A stretch of DNA of 64,000 nt from Siphonobacter sp047605205 (GCA_047605205.1 JASGGE010000002.1:1-64000); one strand, 5' to 3'. Shown: positions 7,917 through 16,459, counted from the first letter of the stretch. Numbers and translations: made by a program. The notes: generated by a model from the sequence alone, not told the origin.

Positions 7917-8471
7917 TTGGAAGCAAAACCTGTATCTTATTCCCAAACAACCATCACTGAACTTATGATTCCGGCCTATGCCAACTTTGGCGGAAAAATC
8001 CACGGTGGCATTTTACTTTCTCTGATGGATAAAGTGGCTTATGCCTGTGCCGCCAAACATGCCGGTAGTTATGTAGTTACTGTAGCTGTTGAGCACGTAG
8101 AATTTTTAAAACCCGTAGAAGTAGGGCAACTGGTATCGCTCCTGGCTTCGGTTAATTACGTTGGGAAAAGTTCGCTCGTGGTTGGCATAAGGGTAGTTGC
8201 CGAGTCCATAAAAACAGGGCAACAGATTCATACCAATACCAGTTATTTTACGATGGTGGCGAAAGATGAAGAAACCAATCTGCCAACGCTGGTGCCGCCA
8301 CTGTTATTGGAAACGAAACAGGAGGCCCGGCGTTTTTTAGAAGCTATCAAACGAAAAGAACTCAGGCAGATTAACCAGCAGGAAATGACTAACATGAAAA
8401 CTTCACTAAAAATTGATCAGAATATCACATTACTAAATCAGGAACGATGCGTAATAGCATTTGATGAATGA
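7917..8471 (+). CDS. Acyl-CoA thioesterase, hotdog fold (YciA/BFIT-like)
   Basis: 184 aa. The single hotdog domain spans about residues 5-125: MIPAYANFGGKIHGGILL, then the central helix LMDKVAYACAAKHAG, then HVEFLKPVEVGQLV. This is the acyl-CoA hydrolase layout in which the Asp of the MD pair and nearby polar residues act on the thioester. The start is TTG at 7917, because the next ATG (Met17) would cut into the domain. A polar C-terminal tail of about 55 residues follows. It sits on the plus strand inside the split nuo operon, together with the DUF2911 gene. Confidence 0.85.
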   Translation: MEAKPVSYSQTTITELMIPAYANFGGKIHGGILLSLMDKVAYACAAKHAGSYVVTVAVEHVEFLKPVEVGQLVSLLASVNYVGKSSLVVGIRVVAESIKTGQQIHTNTSYFTMVAKDEETNLPTLVPPLLLETKQEARRFLEAIKRKELRQINQQEMTNMKTSLKIDQNITLLNQERCVIAFDE

Positions 8472-8484
8472 CTGTTTCCTGGTT

Positions 8485-8569
8485 AGAGTTTAGAAAGAAA
8501 TTGCTATATTCAGAATCGACGTATCAACAAAATCACAGCAGCCACACAAAACCCAAAACTCTAAACTCT
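8485..8569. repeat. Distant inverted repeat AGAGTTTAGA / TCTAAACTCT
   Basis: AGAGTTTAGA (8485-8494) and TCTAAACTCT (8560-8569) pair exactly over 10 bp with 65 bp between them, in the gap between the thioesterase and DUF2911 genes. A related GTTTAGGGTTTTGAGT stem occurs at 39822-39879. The loop is long for a terminator, so this may be a remnant of a dispersed intergenic element. Confidence 0.35.
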
Positions 8570-8601
8570 TTTGCGTAGATTTGAATTTTGCATACATACT
8601 G

Positions 8602-9144
8602 ATGAAGAAAATTCTGATAGCCGCTGTTGTATTGGCGGCTTTGGTAGGCGTGTATTCGTATGCACACCGTATTTACACGAAATCGTTTAGCCCGGAGGCC
8701 ATAGCAAATTTTAATCAGAATGGCCTTAAACTACAGGTGGCTTATTGCCAACCGGCTAAGAAAGGCCGTCTGATCTTTGGTGACTCAGCAGCCCATGCTT
8801 TGGTACCTTATGGAAAGGTATGGCGAACAGGTGCAAATGAAGCTACCAAACTGACCATCAATAAAAATGTGATTCTTGCCGGACAGCCCCTACAGGCAGG
8901 AGAATATACCCTATGGACTATTCCGGGCCACAATTTCTGGCAGATTGTCATTAACAGTGAAACAGGTCAGTGGGGAACCCAGTACAATGCCAGTAAAGAT
9001 GTTTTTCGAACAACCGTAGCGAAGCAGGAAGTAACTGAAGCACAGGAACTTTTTGAAATTAATTTTGTACCTGAATCGTATGGTGCCGATATGATTTTAC
9101 ATTGGGATCACACGGAAATAACCATACCGATTCTGGCTAACTAG
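8602..9144 (+). CDS. DUF2911 domain-containing exported protein
   Basis: The ATG at 8602 gives 180 aa and places a membrane/signal segment right at the N-terminus (MKKILIAAVVLAALVGVYSY); the longer frame from the TTG at 8581 adds seven unlikely residues. The body carries the DUF2911 signature KVWRTGANEATKLT and LQAGEYTLWTIPG, a beta-rich domain common in Bacteroidota whose role is unknown. It is likely periplasmic or anchored to the inner membrane. TAGATTTG at 8576-8583 resembles a -7 promoter element. Confidence 0.8.
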   Translation: MKKILIAAVVLAALVGVYSYAHRIYTKSFSPEAIANFNQNGLKLQVAYCQPAKKGRLIFGDSAAHALVPYGKVWRTGANEATKLTINKNVILAGQPLQAGEYTLWTIPGHNFWQIVINSETGQWGTQYNASKDVFRTTVAKQEVTEAQELFEINFVPESYGADMILHWDHTEITIPILAN

Positions 9145-9209
9145 CTTTGGTATGAGGATTGACATTATTAGTAAGAATACTCCTGAAACTTTCGCCCTTC
9201 TTCAATCTT

Positions 9210-9521
9210 TTAATTCTTCAGATCATTAATCTCATCCAGATGAATACTCTGAAAATAGTGGAAAACTTTCAGAATGATTGATAAGGCAACTACTACTTCG
9301 GCAGCCGCTACGATAATCACAAATAGACTAAAAAACTGTCCCGTCATTCGCTCGTCAAAACGACTAAATGCTACCAGATTCAGGTTAGCGGCATTGAGCA
9401 TCAACTCCACTCCCATCAATACAACGATTGCGTTTCGTTTTACAATGACAATCGCTAACCCAATGCTAAACAGGCTCGCAGCCGTCAGAAGAAAATAAGA
9501 TAAAGGCAGTACCTGTGGCAT
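9210..9521 (-). CDS. nuoK: NADH-quinone oxidoreductase subunit K
   Basis: 103 aa, three membrane segments. E39 (LMGVELMLNAANL) and E75 (AAAEVVVALSI) correspond to the two conserved membrane glutamates of NuoK that link the proton path of the membrane arm. The start ATG shares one base with the nuoJ stop (TAATG), which implies translational coupling. It is the last gene of the nuoIJK block; convergent DUF2911 follows. Confidence 0.95.
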   Translation of the reverse strand: MPQVLPLSYFLLTAASLFSIGLAIVIVKRNAIVVLMGVELMLNAANLNLVAFSRFDERMTGQFFSLFVIIVAAAEVVVALSIILKVFHYFQSIHLDEINDLKN

Positions 9522-10048
9522 TATAAAGATTGTTTCGTGGGTTTAGTAGCAGATAAATAGGCGGCTCCCAACAAGGCAATCATCAACAGAACTCCCGCAA
9601 TTTCAAAAGGCAACACATATTCCGTCATTAACCCCACACCTAGTTGGTTAACCGTGGTTTTCCGAGCCAGAATATCAAAATGACTTGCTTCCAGACGCTG
9701 AAAATGGGCTTTCGTTAGTACGGTAGAAATAATCACAAAAAAAATTCCCGCCACAATCACTGCCCACAACGTCCGCAGGTGTTCCGTTCGGATAGTGTTA
9801 GGTTCATTAGTAGCACGTACTGTTGTTGTAAGCATTACACCAAAAACCATTAGCACCAGAATGCCTCCTACATAAACCATAATCTGAGCAACCGCCAGAA
9901 AATCAGCTCCCGAGAATACATATAAACCTGCCAGTCCCAGAAAAGTTACCATTAAGCTAAAAGCTGAATATAATACATTCCGGCTCACCAGCACCACTAC
10001 CGCTGAACCCAACGTAAGGAGGATAAAAAAAATAAATAGAAATGCCAT
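9521..10048 (-). CDS. nuoJ: NADH-quinone oxidoreductase subunit J
   Basis: 175 aa, five membrane segments, with the NuoJ hallmark ADFLAVAQIMVYVGGILVLM (the glycine-rich TM3 region that refolds during complex I turnover). Length is usual. It starts 30 bp after nuoI and overlaps nuoK by one base. Confidence 0.95.
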   Translation of the reverse strand: MAFLFIFFILLTLGSAVVVLVSRNVLYSAFSLMVTFLGLAGLYVFSGADFLAVAQIMVYVGGILVLMVFGVMLTTTVRATNEPNTIRTEHLRTLWAVIVAGIFFVIISTVLTKAHFQRLEASHFDILARKTTVNQLGVGLMTEYVLPFEIAGVLLMIALLGAAYLSATKPTKQSL

Positions 10049-10078
10049 TTTATCACTATTTATATGAAAACGCTAGAT

Positions 10079-11329
10079 TCATTCTTCCGGTGGTTTTGGC
10101 TTTTTAAAGACCGGTTTAAATGATTTTCCCTTTGGCTTAGACGTTTCTATTTCTTCTTGTGTTGATTTTTCAGGTAATGAGCTAACACCTTCGGAGTGCT
10201 CTGTTTCTGAACTAGCCGGAATCACTTCTTTCGGCGGAGTAGATTTTTTGAAAACCGGCTTAAAGCTACTTCGGGCTGGCGGCTCTACTTCACCCGAACT
10301 TTCAGAAAAATCCGGTGCTGAAAGTGTTGCCTCTGTTTCTTCTTTTTTCTTAAATACGGGTTTGAAGTTTTTCCGAACCGGTTCAGCGGCCTGATCTGAA
10401 GCCATTTCGAGCGTTTCATTCTGCTTATCAGCTTCGTTTAATTCAGGATTTGGTTGTTTCAAACCCGGTTTAAAGGAAGGGCGTTCTGCTGGCTTGGGCT
10501 CTTCGGAATTTGTTTCTTCGACTGTCTTCTTAAAACCGGGTTTGAAAACAGGCCGAGCAGCTGGTTTAGATTCTTCTTTGTTTTCTTCAGATTGTATGGA
10601 TTCAGCTGGTTTTTTCAGGCCAGGTTTGAAAACAGGTCGAGCTGGCTTTGCCTCTTCTGATGAATCGGCGGTAGGCTCCTCCGCCTTCCTGAAACTGGGT
10701 TTGAATGCTGGTCGAGCGGCCTCCGGTTTAGCTTCTTCCGTTTTGACAGGCTCTTTTTTCAGCTTTGCGGCTTCTTTTTCAGCCATAAACTGATCATACA
10801 AATCTTTTTTCTCCTGTGCCTGTTGAGGAGTCAGATTTGTAAAATGATACAACATATCCCGAATATCAAACTCAGAATAGTCATAGGTTTTCGTCATGGT
10901 AAGACACTCCGTTGGGCAAACCGTCGTACACAAGCCACAGTAACAGCACTTTGCCATATCGATGTCGAAGGTTGCTGCGTACAAGCGAATAGACGAGCCA
11001 TCTGATGCCTTTGCAATTTCGCCGGTTGCTTTAATGGGCTCTATCTCGATGCAATCAACCGGGCAAATCTTGGCACATTTATCACAAACAATACAATCAT
11101 CCATTTCGTTATGGAGACGGTACCGTCCGTTATCAGGTACAGGAATTGCTTCGTAAGGATAGCGAAGCGTTACCATACCCGTTTTTTGTTCAAAATAACT
11201 TGGGTCATCCACGTAAATTGGCTTCCGTCGCCGCCGCGAATCCTTCAAATGTCGAAACGAAATCTGAAGACCTTTCAGGCTAGTACGAATACCTCGTTTG
11301 ATGGTACCCCAATATGATTCTTCTACCAT
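10079..11329 (-). CDS. nuoI: NADH-quinone oxidoreductase subunit I with long repetitive C-terminal tail
   Basis: The ATG at 11329 (MVEESYWGTIKRG) gives 416 aa; the longer frame to 11359 adds ten unlikely residues. Residues about 75-150 hold two 4Fe-4S ferredoxin motifs, CIVCDKCAKICP and CCYCGLCTTVCP, each CxxCxxCxxxCP, which carry electrons toward quinone in the peripheral arm. NuoI is usually about 160-220 aa. Here a hydrophilic Pro/Glu/Lys-rich tail of about 215 residues follows, holding seven FKPxFKK-type repeats. The tail may be disordered. Only nuoIJK is present here; nuoA-H are not upstream (an unrelated gene lies there), so complex I genes are split in this genome. Confidence 0.93.
   Translation of the reverse strand: MVEESYWGTIKRGIRTSLKGLQISFRHLKDSRRRRKPIYVDDPSYFEQKTGMVTLRYPYEAIPVPDNGRYRLHNEMDDCIVCDKCAKICPVDCIEIEPIKATGEIAKASDGSSIRLYAATFDIDMAKCCYCGLCTTVCPTECLTMTKTYDYSEFDIRDMLYHFTNLTPQQAQEKKDLYDQFMAEKEAAKLKKEPVKTEEAKPEAARPAFKPSFRKAEEPTADSSEEAKPARPVFKPGLKKPAESIQSEENKEESKPAARPVFKPGFKKTVEETNSEEPKPAERPSFKPGLKQPNPELNEADKQNETLEMASDQAAEPVRKNFKPVFKKKEETEATLSAPDFSESSGEVEPPARSSFKPVFKKSTPPKEVIPASSETEHSEGVSSLPEKSTQEEIETSKPKGKSFKPVFKKPKPPEE
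10082..10720 (-). repeat. Seven-copy FKP repeat in the NuoI tail
   Basis: The protein repeat reads (A/S)RPxFKPxFKK with copies FKPSFRK, FKPGLKK, FKPGFKK, FKPGLKQ, FKPVFKK, FKPVFKK and FKPVFKK. They are separated by 20-35 residue acidic spacers rich in Glu, Pro, Ala and Ser. At the DNA level copies are similar but not identical, so this is an old, selected or slowly drifting repeat rather than a fresh duplication. Confidence 0.85.
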
Positions 11330-11407
11330 AATACGCCTTTCAATACACGAACCACTCATGGTCCAGAAAAATTCACATTAGCCTGGTTCTGGAATGGACT
11401 AGTACTG

Positions 11408-11415
11408 CAAAAGTA
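11408..11415 (-). promoter_or_regulatory. Candidate -7 element for nuoIJK
   Basis: The minus strand reads TACTTTTG, a full match to TAnnTTTG, about 80 bp before the nuoI ATG. No clear TTG is seen 19-21 bp upstream. Confidence 0.4.
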
Positions 11416-11516
11416 CACTTACCAGCTGAAAAGATCGTCCATAAAAACAGTCATTATGGATAGTTTTTTTAGAATTATTCTTAACAGTGTATACTACTCT
11501 ATCCGTAAGAGAGCAA

Positions 11517-11556
11517 ATGAATAAGGCAGGAACCAGACTGTTCCTGCCTTATTCAT
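11517..11556 (-). terminator. 17-bp hairpin terminator after the Mpo1-like gene
   Basis: Arms 11517-11533 and 11540-11556 (core AAGGCAGGAAC / GTTCCTGCCTT) pair perfectly over 17 bp with loop CAGACT. On the minus strand it follows the Mpo1-like gene and precedes nuoI, so it probably ends the former transcript. A poly-T run directly after the stem is weak. Confidence 0.65.
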
Positions 11557-11721
11557 GAGTTGGCACTATTGTTTTTTCATCGGGTCGGGCGATCCGGGCC
11601 GGACTATAATTTGCCGATATGGAAAAGTAGCGGGGTATTTCTAAACCGGAGTATCCTATTGCATTTTCCCCTGCTCATTATCAACCTATTAGTGTTTAGA
11701 CATGGTAACACCAACAACTAT

Positions 11722-12189
11722 TCAATACTTCAATCCTAGTTTCTGAAACAGAAAGTGCATAATCCAGGCAGGGCCAATCAGCAAAAATTGCAGATCTTTA
11801 AAAAATGAAGGTTTCTTGCCTTCAATCTTATGCCCCCAGAATTGGCCAATCCAGGCTACCCCAAAAATGATTAGGCTGATGGACCACAAAGGCCAGTCCA
11901 CATTTTTCTCAATAACATCACTTAGCCATAGGCAAAATAAGGAAAACCCCAGCATCCCTATTGCAATACTTCGGGAAAGTTGGAGGTAATACATCCAAAC
12001 GATAGCCAGTGAAATGATGGCTACATTCAGTTGTAAGTCCGGTACAACCACCAAAGGAAGTTTTATACCATATAACAACCCAACTATACTGAAAAAAAGA
12101 GCGGGCACACAAATAAAATGTACCCGCTTATTAATAGCGTTTTGGTGGCTTTCGCCATATTCAGTTAATAAAGATTGAAGACTAGGCAT
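11722..12189 (-). CDS. Mpo1-like (DUF962) membrane protein
   Basis: 155 aa with about four membrane segments. HQNAINKRVHFICVP near residue 16 and GHKIEGKKPSFFKDLQFL near residue 119 are the conserved histidine-bearing blocks of the Mpo1/DUF962 family. Yeast Mpo1 is an iron-dependent dioxygenase in alpha-oxidation of 2-hydroxy fatty acids; the bacterial function is not established. Single gene between dnaG and nuoI, ended by the hairpin at 11517. Confidence 0.8.
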   Translation of the reverse strand: MPSLQSLLTEYGESHQNAINKRVHFICVPALFFSIVGLLYGIKLPLVVVPDLQLNVAIISLAIVWMYYLQLSRSIAIGMLGFSLFCLWLSDVIEKNVDWPLWSISLIIFGVAWIGQFWGHKIEGKKPSFFKDLQFLLIGPAWIMHFLFQKLGLKY

Positions 12190-12248
12190 TCGGTTTTGTT
12201 CGGATGAACGTCAAAGATGCTACTCAATCGCTTTAGATCTTATGCCGC

Positions 12249-14243
12249 TTAATAGCCCGTTATCACAATGCCTAATTCTCTGGCCAGCATCTGATCAATC
12301 TTCTTCATTTTCATGAATTGCATCAGTAGCTCTTCCTGTTGAGCAGCCTCAGTAATTTCTTCCAAACGTACTTTCATTTCATGCATTCGTTGATCATTAA
12401 ACGCCTTTTTCAAACGAAGAATACAGCCATGAGCGACCTTATCCAACTGCTCGCGTTCGTGCGGAACATGAATTTCGTGCATTTTAGTCCAGTTTTCACT
12501 TAAGGGGTGCTTCTCTGAAACAAAATCAATACTCGTTTGTTGCACTAACTCATCAGGATGGCCTAAGAAAAAATTCGTATCCGGATAGATTTCCTGTTCA
12601 GTTGCTGCCCGGAAAATATCCATAAATACCTTATAAAGAGGCGTCTGAAACTCCAGGTCATAGGTTTGGCTTACCATATATTCCATCATCGAAACCGGAT
12701 ATTCTCCCTGCTCCCGCATCTCTGTTTCAATAATGACATTTCCATATAACACCAGCAAACGGCAAAACTCTTCTTCCTGATAGGAAAGAGATGTTCGCCT
12801 GGATTTTGAAACCTGAGGGTTAACTTCTATTACCTCTTCCGTAGAAGGCATAACCCCCTCTGGTAAATCAGGTAGCGAAGATTCAGGTGTTGTTGCTCGA
12901 GACTTCTGATCTGACTTAATTCGATCTCTTACCCGTTTATTAGACTCGGTAATCAGCGTTTCTTCGGGTACATCCATCAAACGAGCCGTCTGCTGGAAGA
13001 AGATTTGCCGCGTAATGGCATCGGGAATTTTAGAGATGCTCTCTACCATCTCCTTAATCACCCCCGCCCGCCTGAACGGATCATTACCAGCATCCTGCAG
13101 GAGCACTTCAGCCTTGAATCGGATAAAATCTACCGCCTGTAGCTGAATGTATTGTTTAAACGCTTCTCCGCCAATTTTCCGAACGTAACTATCAGGGTCT
13201 TCACCTTCCGGAAAGGTGCAAAGCTTTACGTTCAGACCTTCCTCCAGAATTAAATCAAGGCCCCGAAGTGACGCTTTAATACCAGCTGCGTCACCATCAT
13301 ATAAAACGGTGACATTCTGCGTAAATCGACTGATCAGGCGAATCTGTTCAACGGTTAACGCCGTTCCTGAAGACGCCACTACATTCGATATTCCTGCCTG
13401 ATGCAGCGAGATAACATCGGTATATCCTTCCACCAGATAAGCTACATCTTCCGCCCGGATGGTATTCTTAGCCTGAAAGATACCGTACAGAATAGCTGAC
13501 TTATGATAAACTTCTGTTTCGGGAGAATTGAGGTATTTAGGTTGATTTTTATCAGCTTTCAGGATTCGGGCACCAAAGGCAATGACTTTCCCTGACACAT
13601 TATGTATAGGAAAAATAACCCGATCTCTAAAACGGTCAAACACTCGTCCGTCTGGGCGATTATCCAAATCCCTTCGGATGGATAAGCCAGCTTTTTCAAG
13701 AACTTCAATCCGATACTGCTGCTGAAGGGCACTTTTGGTAAAAGCATCCCAGTTACTGGGAGCATACCCTAACTCAAATTGCTGAATGGTTTGTTTATTA
13801 AATCCTCGTTCCTGAAAATAGCTATAGCCAATGGCCCGGCCTTCCTCGGTATCCAGTAATTGTTGCTGATAGAATTTTTTGGCGTAATCAAGAGCGATAT
13901 AGAGACTTTCGCGTTCGTTCTGTACCAGTATTTCTTCAGGTGTCTGCTCGGTTTCTTTTACTTCTATTCCATACTTCTTGGCCAACTGCCGTAAGGCTTC
14001 CCCATAGCCAATTCCTTCAATCTCCATAACGAATTTCACGGAATCACCGGCTTTCCCACAACCAAAACATTTAAAAATCCCCCGAACTGGATTTACGTTG
14101 AACGATGGCGTTTTTTCATTGTGAAAAGGGCAACAGGCTATCAGGTTCGCTCCCCTTTTTTTGAGCGTAACATAATCATTCACGACATCAACAATGTCGG
14201 CTGTTTGCTGGATCAGCTGAACGGTTTCCTGTGGAATTCGCAT
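12249..14243 (-). CDS. dnaG: DNA primase
   Basis: The ATG at 14243 gives 664 aa (MRIPQETVQLIQ); an in-frame TTG two codons earlier is ignored. The N-terminal zinc-binding domain has CPFHNEKTPSF and CFGCGKAGD (about residues 38-66). The catalytic TOPRIM core follows with LVEGYTDVISL and LYDGDAAGI, where the Glu and Asp residues bind metal. The C-terminal region (about 430-664) contains a variable linker and the helicase-interaction domain. DnaG makes RNA primers at the replication fork. It is monocistronic here, not in the rpsU-dnaG-rpoD order of gammaproteobacteria. Confidence 0.96.
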   Translation of the reverse strand: MRIPQETVQLIQQTADIVDVVNDYVTLKKRGANLIACCPFHNEKTPSFNVNPVRGIFKCFGCGKAGDSVKFVMEIEGIGYGEALRQLAKKYGIEVKETEQTPEEILVQNERESLYIALDYAKKFYQQQLLDTEEGRAIGYSYFQERGFNKQTIQQFELGYAPSNWDAFTKSALQQQYRIEVLEKAGLSIRRDLDNRPDGRVFDRFRDRVIFPIHNVSGKVIAFGARILKADKNQPKYLNSPETEVYHKSAILYGIFQAKNTIRAEDVAYLVEGYTDVISLHQAGISNVVASSGTALTVEQIRLISRFTQNVTVLYDGDAAGIKASLRGLDLILEEGLNVKLCTFPEGEDPDSYVRKIGGEAFKQYIQLQAVDFIRFKAEVLLQDAGNDPFRRAGVIKEMVESISKIPDAITRQIFFQQTARLMDVPEETLITESNKRVRDRIKSDQKSRATTPESSLPDLPEGVMPSTEEVIEVNPQVSKSRRTSLSYQEEEFCRLLVLYGNVIIETEMREQGEYPVSMMEYMVSQTYDLEFQTPLYKVFMDIFRAATEQEIYPDTNFFLGHPDELVQQTSIDFVSEKHPLSENWTKMHEIHVPHEREQLDKVAHGCILRLKKAFNDQRMHEMKVRLEEITEAAQQEELLMQFMKMKKIDQMLARELGIVITGY

Positions 14244-14361
14244 ATTCAAAGGTAATACAAGATTGCCGGCCTTAATCTCAGAAAGGTAAGTTTTGCTAGC
14301 AATGTATTACTTATATGTATGACATTGAAACGGATTTTTCCAGGTTCTACTGAAAAAATGA

Positions 14362-14383
14362 GGCAAAGTTTTAGAACTTTGCC
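14362..14383. repeat. 9-bp stem-loop in the dnaG/cupin divergent region
   Basis: GGCAAAGTT (14362-14370), loop TTAG, AACTTTGCC (14375-14383). It lies between two divergent starts, so it is unlikely to be a terminator of a known gene; it could be an operator or a 5' leader structure. Confidence 0.4.
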
Positions 14384-14457
14384 GACGATGTGCTTATCCA
14401 CTTATACCGTCCATTTTAACCATCTGAAACGTTTTTATCGTTTATATCCAATATACC

Positions 14458-14976
14458 ATGAATTTGTCTTTTTCACCTGAAACGTCTAAAGCTAACCTCT
14501 TTGATCAGATTGCTGCTGAGTTGGCCAGTCATGATTTAAAAATTGCGAATCAGGATCAAACCCGTCCCTGGGGTGGTTTTTTTGTTATCGATGAAGCCCA
14601 AACAGCTCACTTCGTCTCGACCTATTTTCCTACGATTCAAATGGAGGATTTGAAAGGTTTTGCTAAACTAAGTCCTAAAATTCTGGTAGTTGGCCCTGAA
14701 AAACGGCTTTCATGGCAATATCACCACCGCCGGGCCGAAATCTGGCGAGTAGTAGCGGGGACGGTTGCGGTAATGACAAGCCCAACCGACGAAGAAGGTG
14801 AAGTACGCAAGTATGAACCAGGTGAATTAATTACGCTCACAAAAGGCGAACGTCACCGGCTGATTGGCTTAGGAAACTGGGGAGTAGTAGCTGAAATATG
14901 GCAACATACTGACCCTGAAAATCCATCGGATGAAGATGATATCGTACGAGTACAGGATGATTTCCAGCGTAAATAA
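14458..14976 (+). CDS. Cupin protein, mannose-6-phosphate isomerase type II-like
   Basis: 172 aa. After an N-terminal segment with RPWGGFFVID the cupin barrel runs from about residue 70 to 165: LSWQYHHRRAEIWRVVAGT (metal-binding His pair and Glu) and GERHRLIGLGNWGVVAEIW. This is the pattern of the C-terminal cupin of mannose-1-phosphate guanylyltransferase/isomerase proteins. The standalone form probably isomerises or binds a sugar phosphate; the substrate is not certain. Single gene, ended by the strong hairpin at 15031. Confidence 0.75.
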   Translation: MNLSFSPETSKANLFDQIAAELASHDLKIANQDQTRPWGGFFVIDEAQTAHFVSTYFPTIQMEDLKGFAKLSPKILVVGPEKRLSWQYHHRRAEIWRVVAGTVAVMTSPTDEEGEVRKYEPGELITLTKGERHRLIGLGNWGVVAEIWQHTDPENPSDEDDIVRVQDDFQRK

Positions 14977-15030
14977 GTAAGCTATTGTTTTTCCGCCTGC
15001 CTTTTTTCACTTAACAGGAAATTGAAAACA

Positions 15031-15074
15031 ATATCAAACAAAAAGCGACCGCAAAGTCGCTTTTTGTTTGATAT
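15031..15074. terminator. Bidirectional terminator, 19-bp perfect stem
   Basis: Arms 15031-15049 and 15056-15074 pair without mismatch (core AAAAAGCGAC / GTCGCTTTTT) around loop CGCAAA. A/T runs flank the GC core on both sides, as needed to stop transcription from the cupin gene (+) and the anti-sigma gene (-), which converge here. Confidence 0.85.
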
Positions 15075-15081
15075 GGTTTTC

Positions 15082-15870
15082 TTAAATATCTCCTTTTAAA
15101 TAAACTTTCCCCGTAGGTTCTTTGGTTTCGTTTCCTTTCGGTTCAAGCGATATGGCAAAGGAACTGGCTCCCTGAATATTTTTTACTTTCTGAATGCTCG
15201 TTACCGGATCATATACCCCGGCATTCACATGTTTACCGTTTACAATTGCCCAAAGCTGATATTGTTTATCCTCTGGAACTTTAGGAAGCTGCACATTTGC
15301 CAGATACGTTTCACTTTTATCGTGATTCCAATACAACATGGCAAAAGCAGTTGGAGCAATTGGTTCTCCTTTTAATTTGATCAGCTTTGTTCCTGGATTC
15401 TGCAATACCGCAATTTCTTCACGAATATTGATAAAGCTGGCCTTTTGCACTTTCAGGTTACTGGCCAGTTGGTTATTATCATTTTCCAGTAAAGCAATTC
15501 GATCTTTTGATTGTTGTAGTTTTTGAAATAGGAAAAAGTTACCTATAAAGCTCAGGACAATAAAAACGGCTGCAGCAGCCACCCAATTACGGTATGGAGT
15601 AAAGGTTTGTTCAAGTATACCAGTTGGTTTAACGTTCCTCGTAGAAAGGGGTTGGATTTGGGAAATAATCTTTCCACGTAGCTCAGCGGGCGGCTCTTTT
15701 GCCATTTCCCAAGCATAATCTTCCAGAAGGTTCTGCACTTCTTCCAAGCGTTCCTGATATTCAGGATGCCAGGCTAGTAGTTGTTTCACCTGAAGTTTCT
15801 CATCTTCAGTTGTACAACCCAGCACATAACTTTCCAGCAAGCCAGACGAAACTAATTCTTGCTCATTCAC
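15082..15870 (-). CDS. Anti-sigma factor, RskA-like
   Basis: 262 aa. The cytosolic N-terminal anti-sigma domain (about 1-80) begins MNEQELVSSGLLESYVLG. One membrane segment (about 95-115) is followed by a short coiled coil (about 115-150). The periplasmic RskA-type domain contains LYWNHDKSETYLAN and QYQLWAIVNGKHVNAGVYD. Such proteins hold their cognate sigma at the membrane until an envelope signal releases it. It starts 7 bp after the sigma gene, the usual paired arrangement. Confidence 0.9.
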   Translation of the reverse strand: MNEQELVSSGLLESYVLGCTTEDEKLQVKQLLAWHPEYQERLEEVQNLLEDYAWEMAKEPPAELRGKIISQIQPLSTRNVKPTGILEQTFTPYRNWVAAAAVFIVLSFIGNFFLFQKLQQSKDRIALLENDNNQLASNLKVQKASFINIREEIAVLQNPGTKLIKLKGEPIAPTAFAMLYWNHDKSETYLANVQLPKVPEDKQYQLWAIVNGKHVNAGVYDPVTSIQKVKNIQGASSFAISLEPKGNETKEPTGKVYLKGDI

Positions 15871-15877
15871 CGTAGTC

Positions 15878-16459
15878 TTAATGGTTAATGTAAGTGGCGA
15901 AAAAAATCAACAGGGTTATCAGATTACGAAGTTGAATAAGGGCAGCCTTAACCCTTGTTTTCACGGTTCCCAAGGGAATATCCAGTTCTTCAGAAACTTC
16001 TGCCTGGGTATATCCCTGGAAATAAACTAACTCAATAATCGACCGATATTCAGGCCTTAGCTGCTCTACTACCTTCCGAACACCGATAGCATCAATTTGG
16101 TGCTCTACTGGATTTTCATCTTCAATCACACTTACGAAATACTCAAGCGGTTGGTTTTGGGTAGACTGTTGATATTCCTGCGAACGAATTTTATCAATTG
16201 CCGTATTGCGGGCAACATTCAGAATCCAGGTAAATAAGCTACCTTTTGAGCGTTCGTAAGACTCAATATTCCGCCATATTTTCACAAACGTTTCCTGGAG
16301 TACATCTGCCGCTACCTCCTCAGATTTAACGATCTTTAAGATAATCCCGTAGAGTGCAGCTGAGTAATTATCATACAATACAGTAAACCCTCGCTGATCC
16401 TTCTCACGAAGCAGAGCAACCAGGTCATTTTCAGCTACAATGATGCGTCTTTTGCCCAA
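15878..16459 (-). CDS. ECF RNA polymerase sigma factor (SigK-like)
   Basis: 193 aa. Region 2 (about 20-90) carries DVLQETFVKIWRNIESYE and the -10 recognition helix GSLFTWILNVARNTAIDKIR. Region 4 (about 128-180) carries the helix-turn-helix TQAEVSEELDIPLGTVKTRV. The last dozen residues (LITLLIFFATYINH) are unusually hydrophobic for a sigma factor. Paired with the RskA-like anti-sigma directly downstream. A near-consensus housekeeping promoter lies 27-57 bp upstream. Confidence 0.93.
   Translation of the reverse strand: MGKRRIIVAENDLVALLREKDQRGFTVLYDNYSAALYGIILKIVKSEEVAADVLQETFVKIWRNIESYERSKGSLFTWILNVARNTAIDKIRSQEYQQSTQNQPLEYFVSVIEDENPVEHQIDAIGVRKVVEQLRPEYRSIIELVYFQGYTQAEVSEELDIPLGTVKTRVKAALIQLRNLITLLIFFATYINH

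Larger units (their letters stand above)
11330..11721. other. Non-coding gap upstream of nuoI
   Basis: About 390 bp without a supported gene. It holds a likely nuoI -7 element (11408-11415) and a strong 17-bp hairpin (11517-11556). The rest shows no frame with recognisable protein features and no RNA that I could identify. Confidence 0.6.

Noticed and set aside
10454..11317. Several plus-strand frames of 60-99 codons opposite nuoI
   Set aside because: They are shadows of the repetitive, GC-balanced nuoI tail and ferredoxin region; no start context or family signal.
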